Source: JAFGMQ01 sp036733345
GTDB taxonomy: Bacteria; Desulfobacterota; DSM-4660; Desulfatiglandales; Desulfatiglandaceae
Reading direction: 5' to 3'
NCBI GenBank assembly: GCA_036733345.1
Contig: DAINAR010000017.1
Span: forward strand, 1 to 60,650
DNA length: 60,650 nt
Shown here: positions 24,132-32,585 of the stretch, piece by piece
Position numbering within the stretch: position 1 is the stretch's first letter
Layout of the letters: each line of letters starts with the position of its first letter
Made by a program: the position numbers and the translations under genes
Notes under the pieces: generated by a model
What the model was told of the DNA's origin: nothing
Database searches by the model: none
What the model saw: only the letters and a program-made list of their open reading frames with translations

Positions 24132-24154
24132 GAAATTTCTCTTCCGGATAAAAA

Positions 24155-25570
24155 TTAACTCCGGCGCCTGAGCATTTCCCTGAAGTTAAAATGCTCATAT
24201 CCGGAATACTGGGCAGGGAAGCCTTTTGCTGCAAGCCAGATATCCCCTGTTTCAGGGAAGGCGACCAGACTCCACATATTGGCCACCCGTGCCTTGAAAC
24301 TCCCGACAGGTTCTCCGGCTTCATACTCAAAATCAGGGTATTGTGCGCAGATGGTGCAAAGGATATTATTCGTCCAGGAGGGAAAGTTCTTCGGCCTTGT
24401 CATACGGGTATAGGGATCATAGTGGTCGCTGAGAATCCTGATTGCAGTTTCCGGAGTTATACTGCCGTAATACTCATGCAGCAGCTGTTCATACCGTTCA
24501 AACCTGCTGGGCGCCTGTACATAGAAGTTATAAGGTTCTTTAAGACTCTGCTGCCAGTTTTCGATGGTGGAAATATCCTTGAGTTCGTTTACGGGTGCCT
24601 GATCAGCAACCATATTGTACCCTGAATAACCCATCCAGCCGGGATAGCAATTGGAGTGGTTTGTCTGCCACATCGCCTTTACACCTGCCACAGGATATCT
24701 TACACAGACCATTTTTGAAGAAGTTTCAACAACAGCTGCTTCTTTTGCTACGGAGTCCGCTACGTGGTAAGCAATGCCTGCACATCTCGGATAGTCCTGG
24801 AATATCCTGATTGAATCATCCACCGAACCGGCATGGGTCAGCAGCAGGCGGGTGAAAACGGCAATCCCGCATCCTTCCATGGATTCATGTCTCATTGAAT
24901 TCAGCTGTGTCATCATTTCAAGTCCGTCTTCATTGACTCCGCCGTCCAGTCCGATCATGCCGGGATAGGTCATAAAGACATGGCCGAATCCTTCATCAGG
25001 GTCTGCTATGACCATAATCCTGTTATCCAGTTGCTCCGGCATATTGAAATTGTCTTCGTTCTTGCCGAAAATCAATTTACCATCGCCTCCTGCCCATTCA
25101 TCCCATGCGCAGAAGCTGCTGCACCCTCCGCCTGTCGGTCTGACCGCACCTGAAGAAGCCTTATTATCATTATCACTGCATTTCCAGTAATGGGGATGGC
25201 AGTAGATACACCACTGGTCATAGTTTGTATTCCAGAGCATGATATCATCCATGGTGATGTCTGCCCCTGCCTCTTTTGAACCGTCCGCAATTCCCTTCAT
25301 CTCCTCCAGAAATTCGTCAGGGAAAAAAGGCTCGGCAAGTTTTTTCCCGACCCGCAACATCTCCTGCGCTTTTTTAAAACTGGTACCTGTCTGAGCAGTT
25401 ACAAAAGCGGCAGTGCCCAGGAGAGTCCTTTTTACCATGAGGGATATTTTATCGGCCAGCAGATACCCGTGCTGATACCCCATTTCATAAGGTTTACCCT
25501 TAATTTGAAGGATATTGACACCCTTTATTTTTTCAAAACTTGCCTTTTTAAGTATTTCAGTCTTCTTCAT
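24155..25570 (-). CDS. C45-family autoproteolytic acyltransferase/hydrolase
   Basis: A 471-residue Ntn-fold protein of the acyl-CoA:6-aminopenicillanate acyltransferase / peptidase C45 type. A propeptide-like N-terminus (GKPYEMGYQHGYLLADKI) precedes GGGCSSFCAWDEW, where C150 is the likely autocatalytic nucleophile. IFGKNEDN follows, as is standard downstream of the nucleophile, then IGLDGGVNEDGLEMM and WQTNHSNCYPG. Family members hydrolyse or transfer amide-linked acyl groups, for example on beta-alanyl or aminoacyl amides. No clear signal peptide is seen. It lies upstream of the kamA operon on the same strand but 750 bases away, so it is probably transcribed separately. The start is the ATG at 25570 with AGAGGT upstream. 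Confidence 0.83.
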   Translation of the reverse strand: MKKTEILKKASFEKIKGVNILQIKGKPYEMGYQHGYLLADKISLMVKRTLLGTAAFVTAQTGTSFKKAQEMLRVGKKLAEPFFPDEFLEEMKGIADGSKEAGADITMDDIMLWNTNYDQWCIYCHPHYWKCSDNDNKASSGAVRPTGGGCSSFCAWDEWAGGDGKLIFGKNEDNFNMPEQLDNRIMVIADPDEGFGHVFMTYPGMIGLDGGVNEDGLEMMTQLNSMRHESMEGCGIAVFTRLLLTHAGSVDDSIRIFQDYPRCAGIAYHVADSVAKEAAVVETSSKMVCVRYPVAGVKAMWQTNHSNCYPGWMGYSGYNMVADQAPVNELKDISTIENWQQSLKEPYNFYVQAPSRFERYEQLLHEYYGSITPETAIRILSDHYDPYTRMTRPKNFPSWTNNILCTICAQYPDFEYEAGEPVGSFKARVANMWSLVAFPETGDIWLAAKGFPAQYSGYEHFNFREMLRRRS

Positions 25571-25772
25571 ATATTACCTCTTAATAAATGATTGATGACC
25601 AAGTAGACTCCGGAGCGAATCAGGACCTGTCTCAATATTTGAGCTGTTTAAAAGAGTATCAGGTATGTTCAGCAGTAATCAACCTGAAAATCAGTGCTAT
25701 TGAATTTCAAAAGAATTGCGGGACTTCTATAAAAATTATTTTTTGACTTAAGTTAATGTGTTTTAATGCTGA

Positions 25773-25990
25773 TTGTGCATACATTCCTGTGCAGAAGGAG
25801 CTATTGAGCTGGTGGACGGCAAGGCAAAGGTTGTTGCTGAAAAATACTGTGACGGCCCTGGCGCCTGTATCGGAGAATGTCCCAATGGTACCCTCAGGAT
25901 TGTAGAGAGGGTCGCAGATGAATTTGATGAAGAGGCCGTAAAAGGCTGCATGGATACAGGGGTAAGGTTGTGGAGTAAAATATTCAGACC
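25773..25990 (+). pseudogene. truncated 4Fe-4S ferredoxin-like gene
   Basis: The translation CIHSCAEGAIELVDGKAKVV, then YCDGPGACIGECPNGTLRIVER and DEFDEEAV, matches the middle of a di-cluster ferredoxin-like protein. The N-terminal CxxCxxC part is missing: an in-frame TGA lies directly before the TTG that opens the frame. After DEEAV the frame runs through unrelated residues into the convergent gene at 26013. There is no ribosome binding site. I read it as a relic cut at both ends. Confidence 0.72.
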
Positions 25991-26012
25991 GGAGTCAGGC
26001 AGGAAAGGGTTG

Positions 26013-26720
26013 TCAAGACTCTTCGTTGCCTGTATCAGTATCCCTGTTCTCAGATACAGGTTTCACTATCCCATGCAAATTGCCTAAATTTCCATAGCAG
26101 ATAAGCCGATCATTTACTTGAATAATTTCTTTAGCTTTCGGTACGTGAATAATACGGTCATCTCTTTCAATGGAAATAACCATAATGTCCTGATGTTTGA
26201 AGCCTGACTGGATGAGGGACAGGCCTACTTCCCTTGATTCCTTTCCTACAACAACGGTTGCAACGCCGTATCCGTCGGATTGTTTAAGCAATTCCTGGAT
26301 TTGGGGCCTCTCAAAATGGAGTTTGTCCCTGATGGTTTCGCTGATCTTTTCGGTCAATTTCCTTGCAAACTTTTGATGAGAAGCAATTCGGTAAAGCACA
26401 AAGAGGGAGGTTGTCATAATCAGGAGGTTAACGGATGGTTGAATAAATCCCGATGATCGGAGGGTTAAAATAAAGGTGGCGATGACCGAAACAATCCCCG
26501 CGTTCCCCAATATCATCAAGTAGGAAATGATTTTTCGTCTACGGGGATGATTTACTACAGATTCGGCTTCACTGGTTGTAAAACCAGTTCCGGAAAAGGC
26601 TGAAAGGGCCTGAAATCTGGCCCTTGTCTTTTCCATGCCTGTCATTTCCAGGGCGATTGACCCAATCCTGACGATTAGATAAGAAACACATATGAACAAT
26701 ATCAATAATGCGACATTCAT
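26013..26720 (-). CDS. membrane protein with C-terminal TrkA_C domain
   Basis: A 235-residue protein with an N-terminal helix (LLILFICVSYLIVRIGSIAL), a loop with SAFSGTGFTTSEAESVVNHP that recalls the TGFT pore motif of Trk/Ktr potassium transporters, and two further hydrophobic segments (about 65-85 and 95-112). It ends in a TrkA_C/RCK_C domain (about 145-220: GVATVVVGKESREVGLSLI, IIQVNDRLICYGN). It is too short to be a complete TrkH. It may be a regulatory or channel-like membrane subunit. The ATG at 26720 follows GAGGAGGACC. The downstream end overlaps the open frame of the ferredoxin relic. Confidence 0.78.
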   Translation of the reverse strand: MNVALLILFICVSYLIVRIGSIALEMTGMEKTRARFQALSAFSGTGFTTSEAESVVNHPRRRKIISYLMILGNAGIVSVIATFILTLRSSGFIQPSVNLLIMTTSLFVLYRIASHQKFARKLTEKISETIRDKLHFERPQIQELLKQSDGYGVATVVVGKESREVGLSLIQSGFKHQDIMVISIERDDRIIHVPKAKEIIQVNDRLICYGNLGNLHGIVKPVSENRDTDTGNEES

Positions 26721-26750
26721 AAGGTCCTCCTCATCCGGCTTTGATAGAAA

Positions 26751-27011
26751 CTAACTTATTAGACCCTTTTCTTTCGCTATCCCAAGGATTTCATTCTCAA
26801 TATCTTCTTTTGAAACTCCGCAGGAAATTACAAAATCTTTAAGTTCATGTGCTATTGATCTGTGGAGGTTTATGGCCTGCTGGCCAAAGTTCTCGAGTCT
26901 CCTGAAGGTTTCTTCTCTTTTGATTCGGTTATACAAATCATCCCGGTTTTTTCTTATTGACCTGTGAACAAGCCAGTTCCGTTCCCTGTTAAAGCCATCG
27001 AACTGACTCAA
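26751..27011 (-). CDS. small hypothetical protein with HEPN-like RNxxxH motif
   Basis: An 86-residue, mostly helical, charged protein. It contains NRERNWLVHRS at residues 8-18, which fits the R-x4-H nuclease motif (with Asn after the Arg) of HEPN RNases. The rest (NLHRSIAHELKDFVISCGV) gives no family match by eye. The start is weak: TTG at 27011 or CTG one codon earlier, with only AAGG-like bases upstream, 15 bases after the thioesterase stop. It could be the 3' remnant of a longer HEPN gene or a small RNase-fold protein. Spacing suggests co-transcription with the thioesterase. Confidence 0.55.
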   Translation of the reverse strand: MSQFDGFNRERNWLVHRSIRKNRDDLYNRIKREETFRRLENFGQQAINLHRSIAHELKDFVISCGVSKEDIENEILGIAKEKGLIS

Positions 27012-27025
27012 CAGGTCTTCTGCCT

Positions 27026-27460
27026 TTAATCAGGTGGTGGCATAGTTTTCGAATTCATTGCCATGAATGCATTTTGAAGTTCGTCAGGTATTCTCTCAGG
27101 CCGTTTAGAAGAGTTGAGGCATGCGTGTACAGTATATCCGTTTACAAGCAGGTTGTCGTTTTCATCAAACACCTCGTAATCAAAACGTATTCTCACCCTC
27201 TTTAACTCCGTTATTCTTGATCTGATGCTTATCAGTGAATCATATCCTACATTGCCATGATATTTTGCATTTGCCTCAACCACAACCAGACTGTAGCCCT
27301 GGCTCTCAAGGCTGGCATAGGGGACTCCAAGGCTGCGCATATAGTCTGATCGTGCAACCTCAAAATAGGTAAGATAATTTCCATAATAGACAAAACCCAT
27401 GCGGTCAGTATCTTTATATCGCACACGGAATTGTGTTGTATGAAAGTTGTTTTCTAACAA
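27026..27460 (-). CDS. YbgC/4-hydroxybenzoyl-CoA-type acyl-CoA thioesterase
   Basis: A hotdog-fold thioesterase of 144 residues. The signature VRYKDTDRMGFVYYGNYLTY at the N-terminus, with the catalytic Asp in DTDRMG, and FEVARSDYMRSLG are characteristic of the YbgC/4HBT family. IRFDYEVFDENDNLLVNGYT forms the later strands. Members hydrolyse short acyl-CoA or aryl-CoA thioesters. I prefer the TTG start at 27460 because GGAGG lies 8 bases upstream and the length fits the family. An ATG at 27523 would add 21 atypical residues (165 aa in total). Confidence 0.82.
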   Translation of the reverse strand: MLENNFHTTQFRVRYKDTDRMGFVYYGNYLTYFEVARSDYMRSLGVPYASLESQGYSLVVVEANAKYHGNVGYDSLISIRSRITELKRVRIRFDYEVFDENDNLLVNGYTVHACLNSSKRPERIPDELQNAFMAMNSKTMPPPD

Positions 27461-27927
27461 TATCAAAACCTCCGGATTATAACATTTGTAATAAACAGAG
27501 CAGAATGTATTTTTCAAATCCATTCTATTGTAGTTGAGGATAATATGAAGTCAAGGGCTTTAAATATATCCTGTCTCCGTCAAGGCATGGTCCAGAGCCA
27601 GAGAATGATATCGGACAATCCTTTTGACGGTACATAAAATATCTTATGAATTATCTTTGTTTTTTCCTCAAAAACAACATAATATCATTAATATCAAAAT
27701 CTGATGTCATGGCAGACAGGCAAAAAGCACACAGCCTGTCATTTCGACCCCCGATTTTCATCGGGAGGAGAAATCCTGTCTTTTACTTTCTCACAGGATG
27801 CCGGTCGGCTGCATAAGTCAGTTTTTTAAGAGTTTATAAAGATTTAATTAAAGAAACGCTCTTAGAAAAATGTATTTCAGATTCTGAAATAAAGGCTGCA
27901 TTCCTTACAGGTGACGGAGGTTTTTTA
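27461..27927. repeat. intergenic with family B repeat at 27738-27785
   Basis: Between the divergent thioesterase and ettA genes lies TGTCATTTCGACCCCCGATT followed by TTCATCGGGAGGAGAAATCCTG, a hairpin-centred element (CCCGATTTTCATCGGG). Its reverse complement recurs at 36161-36200 with few changes. No gene is seen in the rest of this stretch. Confidence 0.7.
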
Positions 27928-29613
27928 ATGGGTAATGAGGCAGAAAAGATTATTTATACAATGATGAGGGTTGGCAGGATATATCAGAACAGACATGTAC
28001 TGAAAGATATATCGCTTTCGTATTTTTATGGCGCCAAGATAGGGGTGCTGGGATTAAACGGCTCTGGAAAGAGTTCTCTTTTACGCATAATGGCAGGTGT
28101 TGATCAGGAATATGAGGGTAAATCAACGCTGTCTGCAGGATATACACTCGGGTTTCTTGAGCAGGAACCCCTGCTGGACCCGAACAAAACCGTAAAGGCT
28201 GTTGTTGAGGAAGGTTTGCAGACGGCAGTGGGTCTTGTGAAAGAATATAATGAAATCAGCGAAAGATTTGCTGAACCCATGTCCGAGGAAGAAATGAATG
28301 AGCTTATTGAACGTCAAAGTGAGCTGCAGGAAAAGATCGATCACATTGATGCTTGGGATATAGATTCACGGCTCGAAATGGCTATGGATGCGCTTCGCTG
28401 TCCCCCTGGGGACACTCCTGTCAAGGTTATTTCAGGCGGAGAAAAAAGACGGGTAGCCCTGTGCAGGCTTTTGTTGCAAAGGCCTGACATACTGCTTCTG
28501 GACGAACCCACAAATCATCTGGATGCAGAAACCGTAGCCTGGCTCGAACATCATTTGAAGCAGTATGAAGGGACAGTGATTGCAGTTACCCACGACAGAT
28601 ATTTCCTTGATAATGTAGCGGGCTGGATACTGGAGCTCGATCGAGGACATGGTATACCCTGGAAAGGAAACTATTCATCCTGGCTCGAACAAAAGCAATT
28701 ACAGTTGAAAAAGGAGCAGAAGACGGAAACAGAACGGCAGAAGACGCTGCAAAGGGAATTGGAGTGGATTCGGATGTCGCCAAAAGGACGTCATGCAAAG
28801 TCAAAGGCACGTATAAACGCCTATGAGTCTCTGTTGACGCAGGGATATGAAAAAGGCGCAAAAGACCTCGAGATATTCATTCCACCAGGCCCCAGGCTTG
28901 GAAAGGTAGTAATTGATGCCGAGGATGTTTCAAAGGCTTATGGAGATCGTATTTTATTTGAGGGGATGAATTTTTCCCTGCCCGCAGGAGGGATTGTGGG
29001 CATAATCGGCCCGAACGGTGCGGGCAAGACCACACTTTTTAAAATGATCACCGGTTCTGAAAAGCCTGACACAGGGGTCATAAAAACAGGTGACACTGTC
29101 AGGCTTGCATATGTCGACCAGGAACGCGACAGTCTTGATCCGGTAAAGACTATATGGGAGGTTATATCAGGAGGCAGGGATATTATTGAATTGGGCAGCA
29201 GAGAAGTAAATTCGCGTGCCTATGTGGCCCGTTTCAATTTTGGAGGAACAGACCAGCAGAAGAAGGTTAACATGATTTCCGGAGGTGAGCGCAACCGGGT
29301 GCATCTTGCCTGTATGCTCAAGGAAGGAGCGAATGTACTTCTTATGGATGAGCCTACAAATGATCTTGATGTCAATACAATGCGTGCACTTGAGGAAGGA
29401 CTGGAAAACTTTGGGGGATGTGCTGTAATTATATCTCATGATCGATGGTTTCTCGACCGTATTGCCACGCATATCCTTGCTTTTGAAGGTGACAGTAAGG
29501 TCGTATGGTTTGAGGGCAATTATTCGGAATATGAAGCAGACAGGAAAAAAAGGCTTGGCAGGGCTGCTGAACAGCCGCATCGAATCAAGTACAGACATCT
29601 GACAAGGAGATAA
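27928..29613 (+). CDS. ettA: energy-dependent translational throttle protein EttA (ABC-F)
   Basis: A 561-residue ABC-F protein with two nucleotide-binding domains and no membrane segment. Walker A motifs are GLNGSGKSS (residues 42-50) and GPNGAGKTT (about 362-370). Signature motifs are VISGGEKRRVALC and MISGGERNRVHLA, and Walker B motifs are LLLDEPTNHLDAETV and LLMDEPTNDLDVNT. The linker carries SPKGRHAKSKARINAYESLL, typical of EttA, which binds the ribosomal E site and gates the first peptide bond according to the ATP/ADP ratio. The length and the GRGxGIPxxGNYSSWLEQK-like segment agree with EttA rather than Uup. The ATG at 27928 follows GGAGG. Confidence 0.95.
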   Translation: MGNEAEKIIYTMMRVGRIYQNRHVLKDISLSYFYGAKIGVLGLNGSGKSSLLRIMAGVDQEYEGKSTLSAGYTLGFLEQEPLLDPNKTVKAVVEEGLQTAVGLVKEYNEISERFAEPMSEEEMNELIERQSELQEKIDHIDAWDIDSRLEMAMDALRCPPGDTPVKVISGGEKRRVALCRLLLQRPDILLLDEPTNHLDAETVAWLEHHLKQYEGTVIAVTHDRYFLDNVAGWILELDRGHGIPWKGNYSSWLEQKQLQLKKEQKTETERQKTLQRELEWIRMSPKGRHAKSKARINAYESLLTQGYEKGAKDLEIFIPPGPRLGKVVIDAEDVSKAYGDRILFEGMNFSLPAGGIVGIIGPNGAGKTTLFKMITGSEKPDTGVIKTGDTVRLAYVDQERDSLDPVKTIWEVISGGRDIIELGSREVNSRAYVARFNFGGTDQQKKVNMISGGERNRVHLACMLKEGANVLLMDEPTNDLDVNTMRALEEGLENFGGCAVIISHDRWFLDRIATHILAFEGDSKVVWFEGNYSEYEADRKKRLGRAAEQPHRIKYRHLTRR

Positions 29614-29711
29614 TTTCTGAGTTCTGTTCTGGAATTTAGATTATAATTCGATCACTTGCCCGGATATTACATGGAAGAGATATGTGTTGAGTGATGAGGG
29701 AATGGTGCAAT

Positions 29712-31955
29712 TCATGTTGATTTTTTAATCATAACCAATGCCTTGCCGGCTGCAGCCTTTACTTTTTCATTGTATGATTTTATGCCCAGCAGGCTTTTCT
29801 GATCGACAATCTCGGTCAGGTAAGGGACTGCTTCCTCTGCATTCATCTGGCCTAAGGCCATGCAGGTGTTTACCTCCAGGTCAATTCTTGCTTTTGACGA
29901 AACCAGTGATTTGGACTTTAGTAAATCCAGAAGAGGGGAGATGGCTTCGCGATAATTCATTGAACCTAACATGCTGACGATTCTGCTGTTAAGGCGATCA
30001 TCAGATTCCGCCATGGCCGAAACCAGAATTTTACCTGCCTGTTTTCCTCCTATACCATGAATACTCCTTAATGCTTCAAACTGAACCCGAAAATCCTTAT
30101 GACCTAAAAACGGCTGAAGGATCTTCAAGTGGTCTTCGGCTCCAACTTTTCCAAGCATGGCTATCAGATTGCGTATATAATACCATGCTCCTCCTTTTTC
30201 AATATGGCTTATAAGGGAAGGAGCGGCAATACGCCCGATTCCTGAAATAATCCTTATTATTCTGAGACGCTCGGATCTGTCTTCGCTTGATTGAAGGGTA
30301 TCCAGAAGACGCATGACAGGTGCCTCTCCAAGCATGCTGAGGCTTTCAATGACCTGCTTCCGGTTGTTTTTTTCATTTGTCTGAAATTCCCTGAAAAGTA
30401 TATCAAGAATTTCATCTGTTGCGATGTTGTTCAGGACACTGCCGGATAAGGTTTCAATGGCCTTATCCCTTTTAATTCTGCCGGAATATATGAGGCTGAA
30501 GGGTTCCAGTATCCTGTTGCATTCATTAATCTCGTATTTACGAATGAGTTCCTGAGCAAGCTTCTGGAGTTGAACACAGGTTTTGGTGTAAGCAGGCGTC
30601 AAATAGATTTCATTCTCAATCCACCTGACCATTTTTTCTGAAAGCCTGATCAATTCATTATGTCGTTTTTCTGAAATAAGGGTTTCCCCTATATCAGACA
30701 ATGCCTGGGAAACCTCTATCCTCACCTGAAGATTGTCGCTTGAAAGACCATCGGCAAGCTTGTCGATTAGTATCCAGGCATGATCATATTTTCCTTTGGA
30801 AAACATCTGCATTATAAAGCCGGGAAGGAACTGAATTACCTCCCTGTCAGCAAGTGCTCCGTTTTTGTCTTTAATTATGTTTGATATGCCGTTTTTTATA
30901 TGTGCAGCATGCTTTTCTTTTTGTTCTTTTTCAAGCACCTCCTTTTCTTTAAGGATTTTTTCCAGATTTTTAGTTCGTTCTGAGTAAAGCATCATTATAT
31001 AGGCTTTGTTAATTGACTCAATTTCAGCCTTTCCGGGCTTACCGTCAGCTTCAGCTCCAGGACCCGCCATATCTTTTATCAGGGCCATAAGTTTTTTATA
31101 TTTGTCCTCATCCAGACTATTGATAATATGGTCAAAAAGCCCTGCTCCGAGAATGTCTTCAATGTTTTTTGCAAGGAGGTTTGCCAGCAGGCTGTCATCC
31201 ATTTCAGATATTGTATCTGCAACGCTCCTGGAAACTATTTCCTTATGTTCAGGGTCTGTTATATCGTTAATGACCTGGATCATGTGGATGCAGGTTGCTG
31301 TGAGCTTATCTTCCGGAATATCTTCTTTGCGTTTTATGAGACTGTCAACACCTGCCTGAAACAGCCGGGCAGCCCATTCAGAGCCCTGGCTCATTTCTCT
31401 GATTTTTTGAATATCTGCATCCGAACACGGGATATCTCCCATAATTAACCTGATGATGTCATCATCTTTTATGTCAATGCCGGCAATAATTTGTCTGTCT
31501 TTATCAAACTCGACATAGATCTTTTGGTCCAGCAGGATGTGAGGCATATTTCTGTCTGAAATAATGTCCTTGATACCCCCGTTTTTTTGTAATTCAACAG
31601 GCTTTTTACTTAATATATCCAGCAGGTCGGTTATTTCTGACTTTGCCAGTCCTTTCTCAAATGTAATACTCTTAATCTCCAGACCAACCATCAGTTCAAT
31701 CAGTGCTTTTACCTGAGGTTTTTTGAGGCTGTTTTCAGAAAGGGGATTGCCCTCTGCAAGAATGGCTTTTTCAGATTCGGCAAGTACTACCGAATTTTTC
31801 TGTTCAAGAACCTTTCCAAGGGCATTGAACATTCTGTCAATAGCATTAGTCGTTATGGCGCTGCCCTGAGGGTACAGCCTGAAATTGGTAATAGCAGTGA
31901 TTAAAAAAGATATGATATCAACTGGTTGAGTTTGTATTGTCTGGTCAGGAGTCAT
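29712..31955 (-). CDS. large HEAT-repeat protein
   Basis: A 747-residue, soluble, mostly helical protein. The C-terminal third (about 480-745) has recognisable HEAT/PBS-lyase-like repeats: ILFREFQTNEKNNRKQVIES, AAPSLISHIEKGGAWYYIRN, HLKILQPFLGHKDFRVQFEA, AISPLLDLLKSKSLVSSKAR and EEAVPYLTEIVDQKSLLGIK. A basic, coiled-coil-prone stretch lies around 340-365 (KILKEKEVLEKEQKEKHAAH). Such scaffolds mediate protein contacts; no enzyme motif is visible. The N-terminus, DIISFLITAITNFRLYPQGS, may be a conserved element of this protein type. It converges with ettA and has no operon partner. The start is the ATG at 31955, with only a weak AGGA upstream. Confidence 0.8.
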   Translation of the reverse strand: MTPDQTIQTQPVDIISFLITAITNFRLYPQGSAITTNAIDRMFNALGKVLEQKNSVVLAESEKAILAEGNPLSENSLKKPQVKALIELMVGLEIKSITFEKGLAKSEITDLLDILSKKPVELQKNGGIKDIISDRNMPHILLDQKIYVEFDKDRQIIAGIDIKDDDIIRLIMGDIPCSDADIQKIREMSQGSEWAARLFQAGVDSLIKRKEDIPEDKLTATCIHMIQVINDITDPEHKEIVSRSVADTISEMDDSLLANLLAKNIEDILGAGLFDHIINSLDEDKYKKLMALIKDMAGPGAEADGKPGKAEIESINKAYIMMLYSERTKNLEKILKEKEVLEKEQKEKHAAHIKNGISNIIKDKNGALADREVIQFLPGFIMQMFSKGKYDHAWILIDKLADGLSSDNLQVRIEVSQALSDIGETLISEKRHNELIRLSEKMVRWIENEIYLTPAYTKTCVQLQKLAQELIRKYEINECNRILEPFSLIYSGRIKRDKAIETLSGSVLNNIATDEILDILFREFQTNEKNNRKQVIESLSMLGEAPVMRLLDTLQSSEDRSERLRIIRIISGIGRIAAPSLISHIEKGGAWYYIRNLIAMLGKVGAEDHLKILQPFLGHKDFRVQFEALRSIHGIGGKQAGKILVSAMAESDDRLNSRIVSMLGSMNYREAISPLLDLLKSKSLVSSKARIDLEVNTCMALGQMNAEEAVPYLTEIVDQKSLLGIKSYNEKVKAAAGKALVMIKKST

Positions 31956-32198
31956 GTCCTATAATCCAAAACAGGTATGCTTGTGTTTTTAGAACATATA
32001 AGGTAAAGAGTTATATATCATGTTCATTTTTCAATAATTCCAAAGCAGGAATCTGTGACTGATAATTAATGTCATATTCCAGATGTAATCCATGATTGTC
32101 TGATTTATGGATATATGTAATCACATTTTATTAAAAAAGAAATCTTATTGATATTATTTTAATATATAGCCAATAATGCAACAATAATATTTGATGAT

Positions 32199-32343
32199 CT
32201 CGTAAAAAGTCGTCAACCCGGATCCGCAATAAGTATGGGATAAATTCCAACCGGGGTCCATGGGGCTTCATAAGTGCTTGAAAAGACTATATTCCGGCTT
32301 TCGCCGGAATGACGGAAAGAGAGTATTTGTGACTTTCTGCGAG
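32199..32343. mobile_element. MITE-like element with imperfect terminal inverted repeats
   Basis: The ends, CTCGTAAAAAGTC and GACTTTCTGCGAG, are imperfect inverted repeats enclosing 145 bases without coding capacity. An internal perfect hairpin, ATTCCGGC-TTTC-GCCGGAAT, lies at 32291-32310. The GTAAAAAGTC word also occurs at about 7000 and 51806. No target-site duplication was recognised. Confidence 0.5.
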
Positions 32344-32356
32344 TTAATCATATTAT

Positions 32357-32411
32357 TTTTTTATTAATTTGCATCAAGCGCAGTGCCCGGCAATATAAGA
32401 GCCATGTGCAG
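32357..32411 (+). repeat. 55-bp duplicated contig end (left of gap)
   Basis: These 55 bases, from TTTTTTATTAATTTGCATCA to CCATGTGCAG, are identical to 32512-32566. An identity of exactly 55 bases ending at one contig end and beginning at the next is what overlapping k-mer contig ends look like. Confidence 0.9.
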
Positions 32412-32511
32412 NNNNNNNNNNNNNNNNNNNNNNNNNNNNNNNNNNNNNNNNNNNNNNNNNNNNNNNNNNNNNNNNNNNNNNNNNNNNNNNNNNNNNNNNN
32501 NNNNNNNNNNN
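32412..32511. other. assembly gap of exactly 100 N
   Basis: A run of 100 N, the conventional placeholder for a gap of unknown size. Because both edges carry the same 55 bases, the real sequence probably joins without any gap. Confidence 0.95.
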
Positions 32512-32566
32512 TTTTTTATTAATTTGCATCAAGCGCAGTGCCCGGCAATATAAGAGCCATGTGCAG
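32512..32566 (+). repeat. 55-bp duplicated contig end (right of gap)
   Basis: Identical to 32357-32411. The ribosome binding site of metF begins just after it. Confidence 0.9.
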
Positions 32567-32585
32567 AAGAAAGGATTTTTAAGAT

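Larger units (their letters stand above)
23405..24154. other. intergenic region with repeats upstream of the kamA operon
   Basis: No convincing gene. A 12-base palindrome ATACTATAGTAT at 23492-23503, about 90 bases upstream of the first ATP-grasp start, may belong to the operon promoter. The region then holds repeat family C (23527-23573), a CCCCTTGGGG stem and the hairpin TACCCCGC...GCGGGGTA near 23612-23636. A long minus-strand open frame across it has no ribosome binding site and is translated repeat DNA for much of its length. Confidence 0.6.
31956..32585. other. intergenic stretch with MITE-like element and assembly gap
   Basis: AT-rich DNA without a recognisable gene. It contains the inverted-repeat element 32199-32343, then the duplicated 55 bases flanking a 100-N gap (32412-32511). 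The metF ribosome binding site (GAAAGGA) lies at the right end. Confidence 0.7.
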
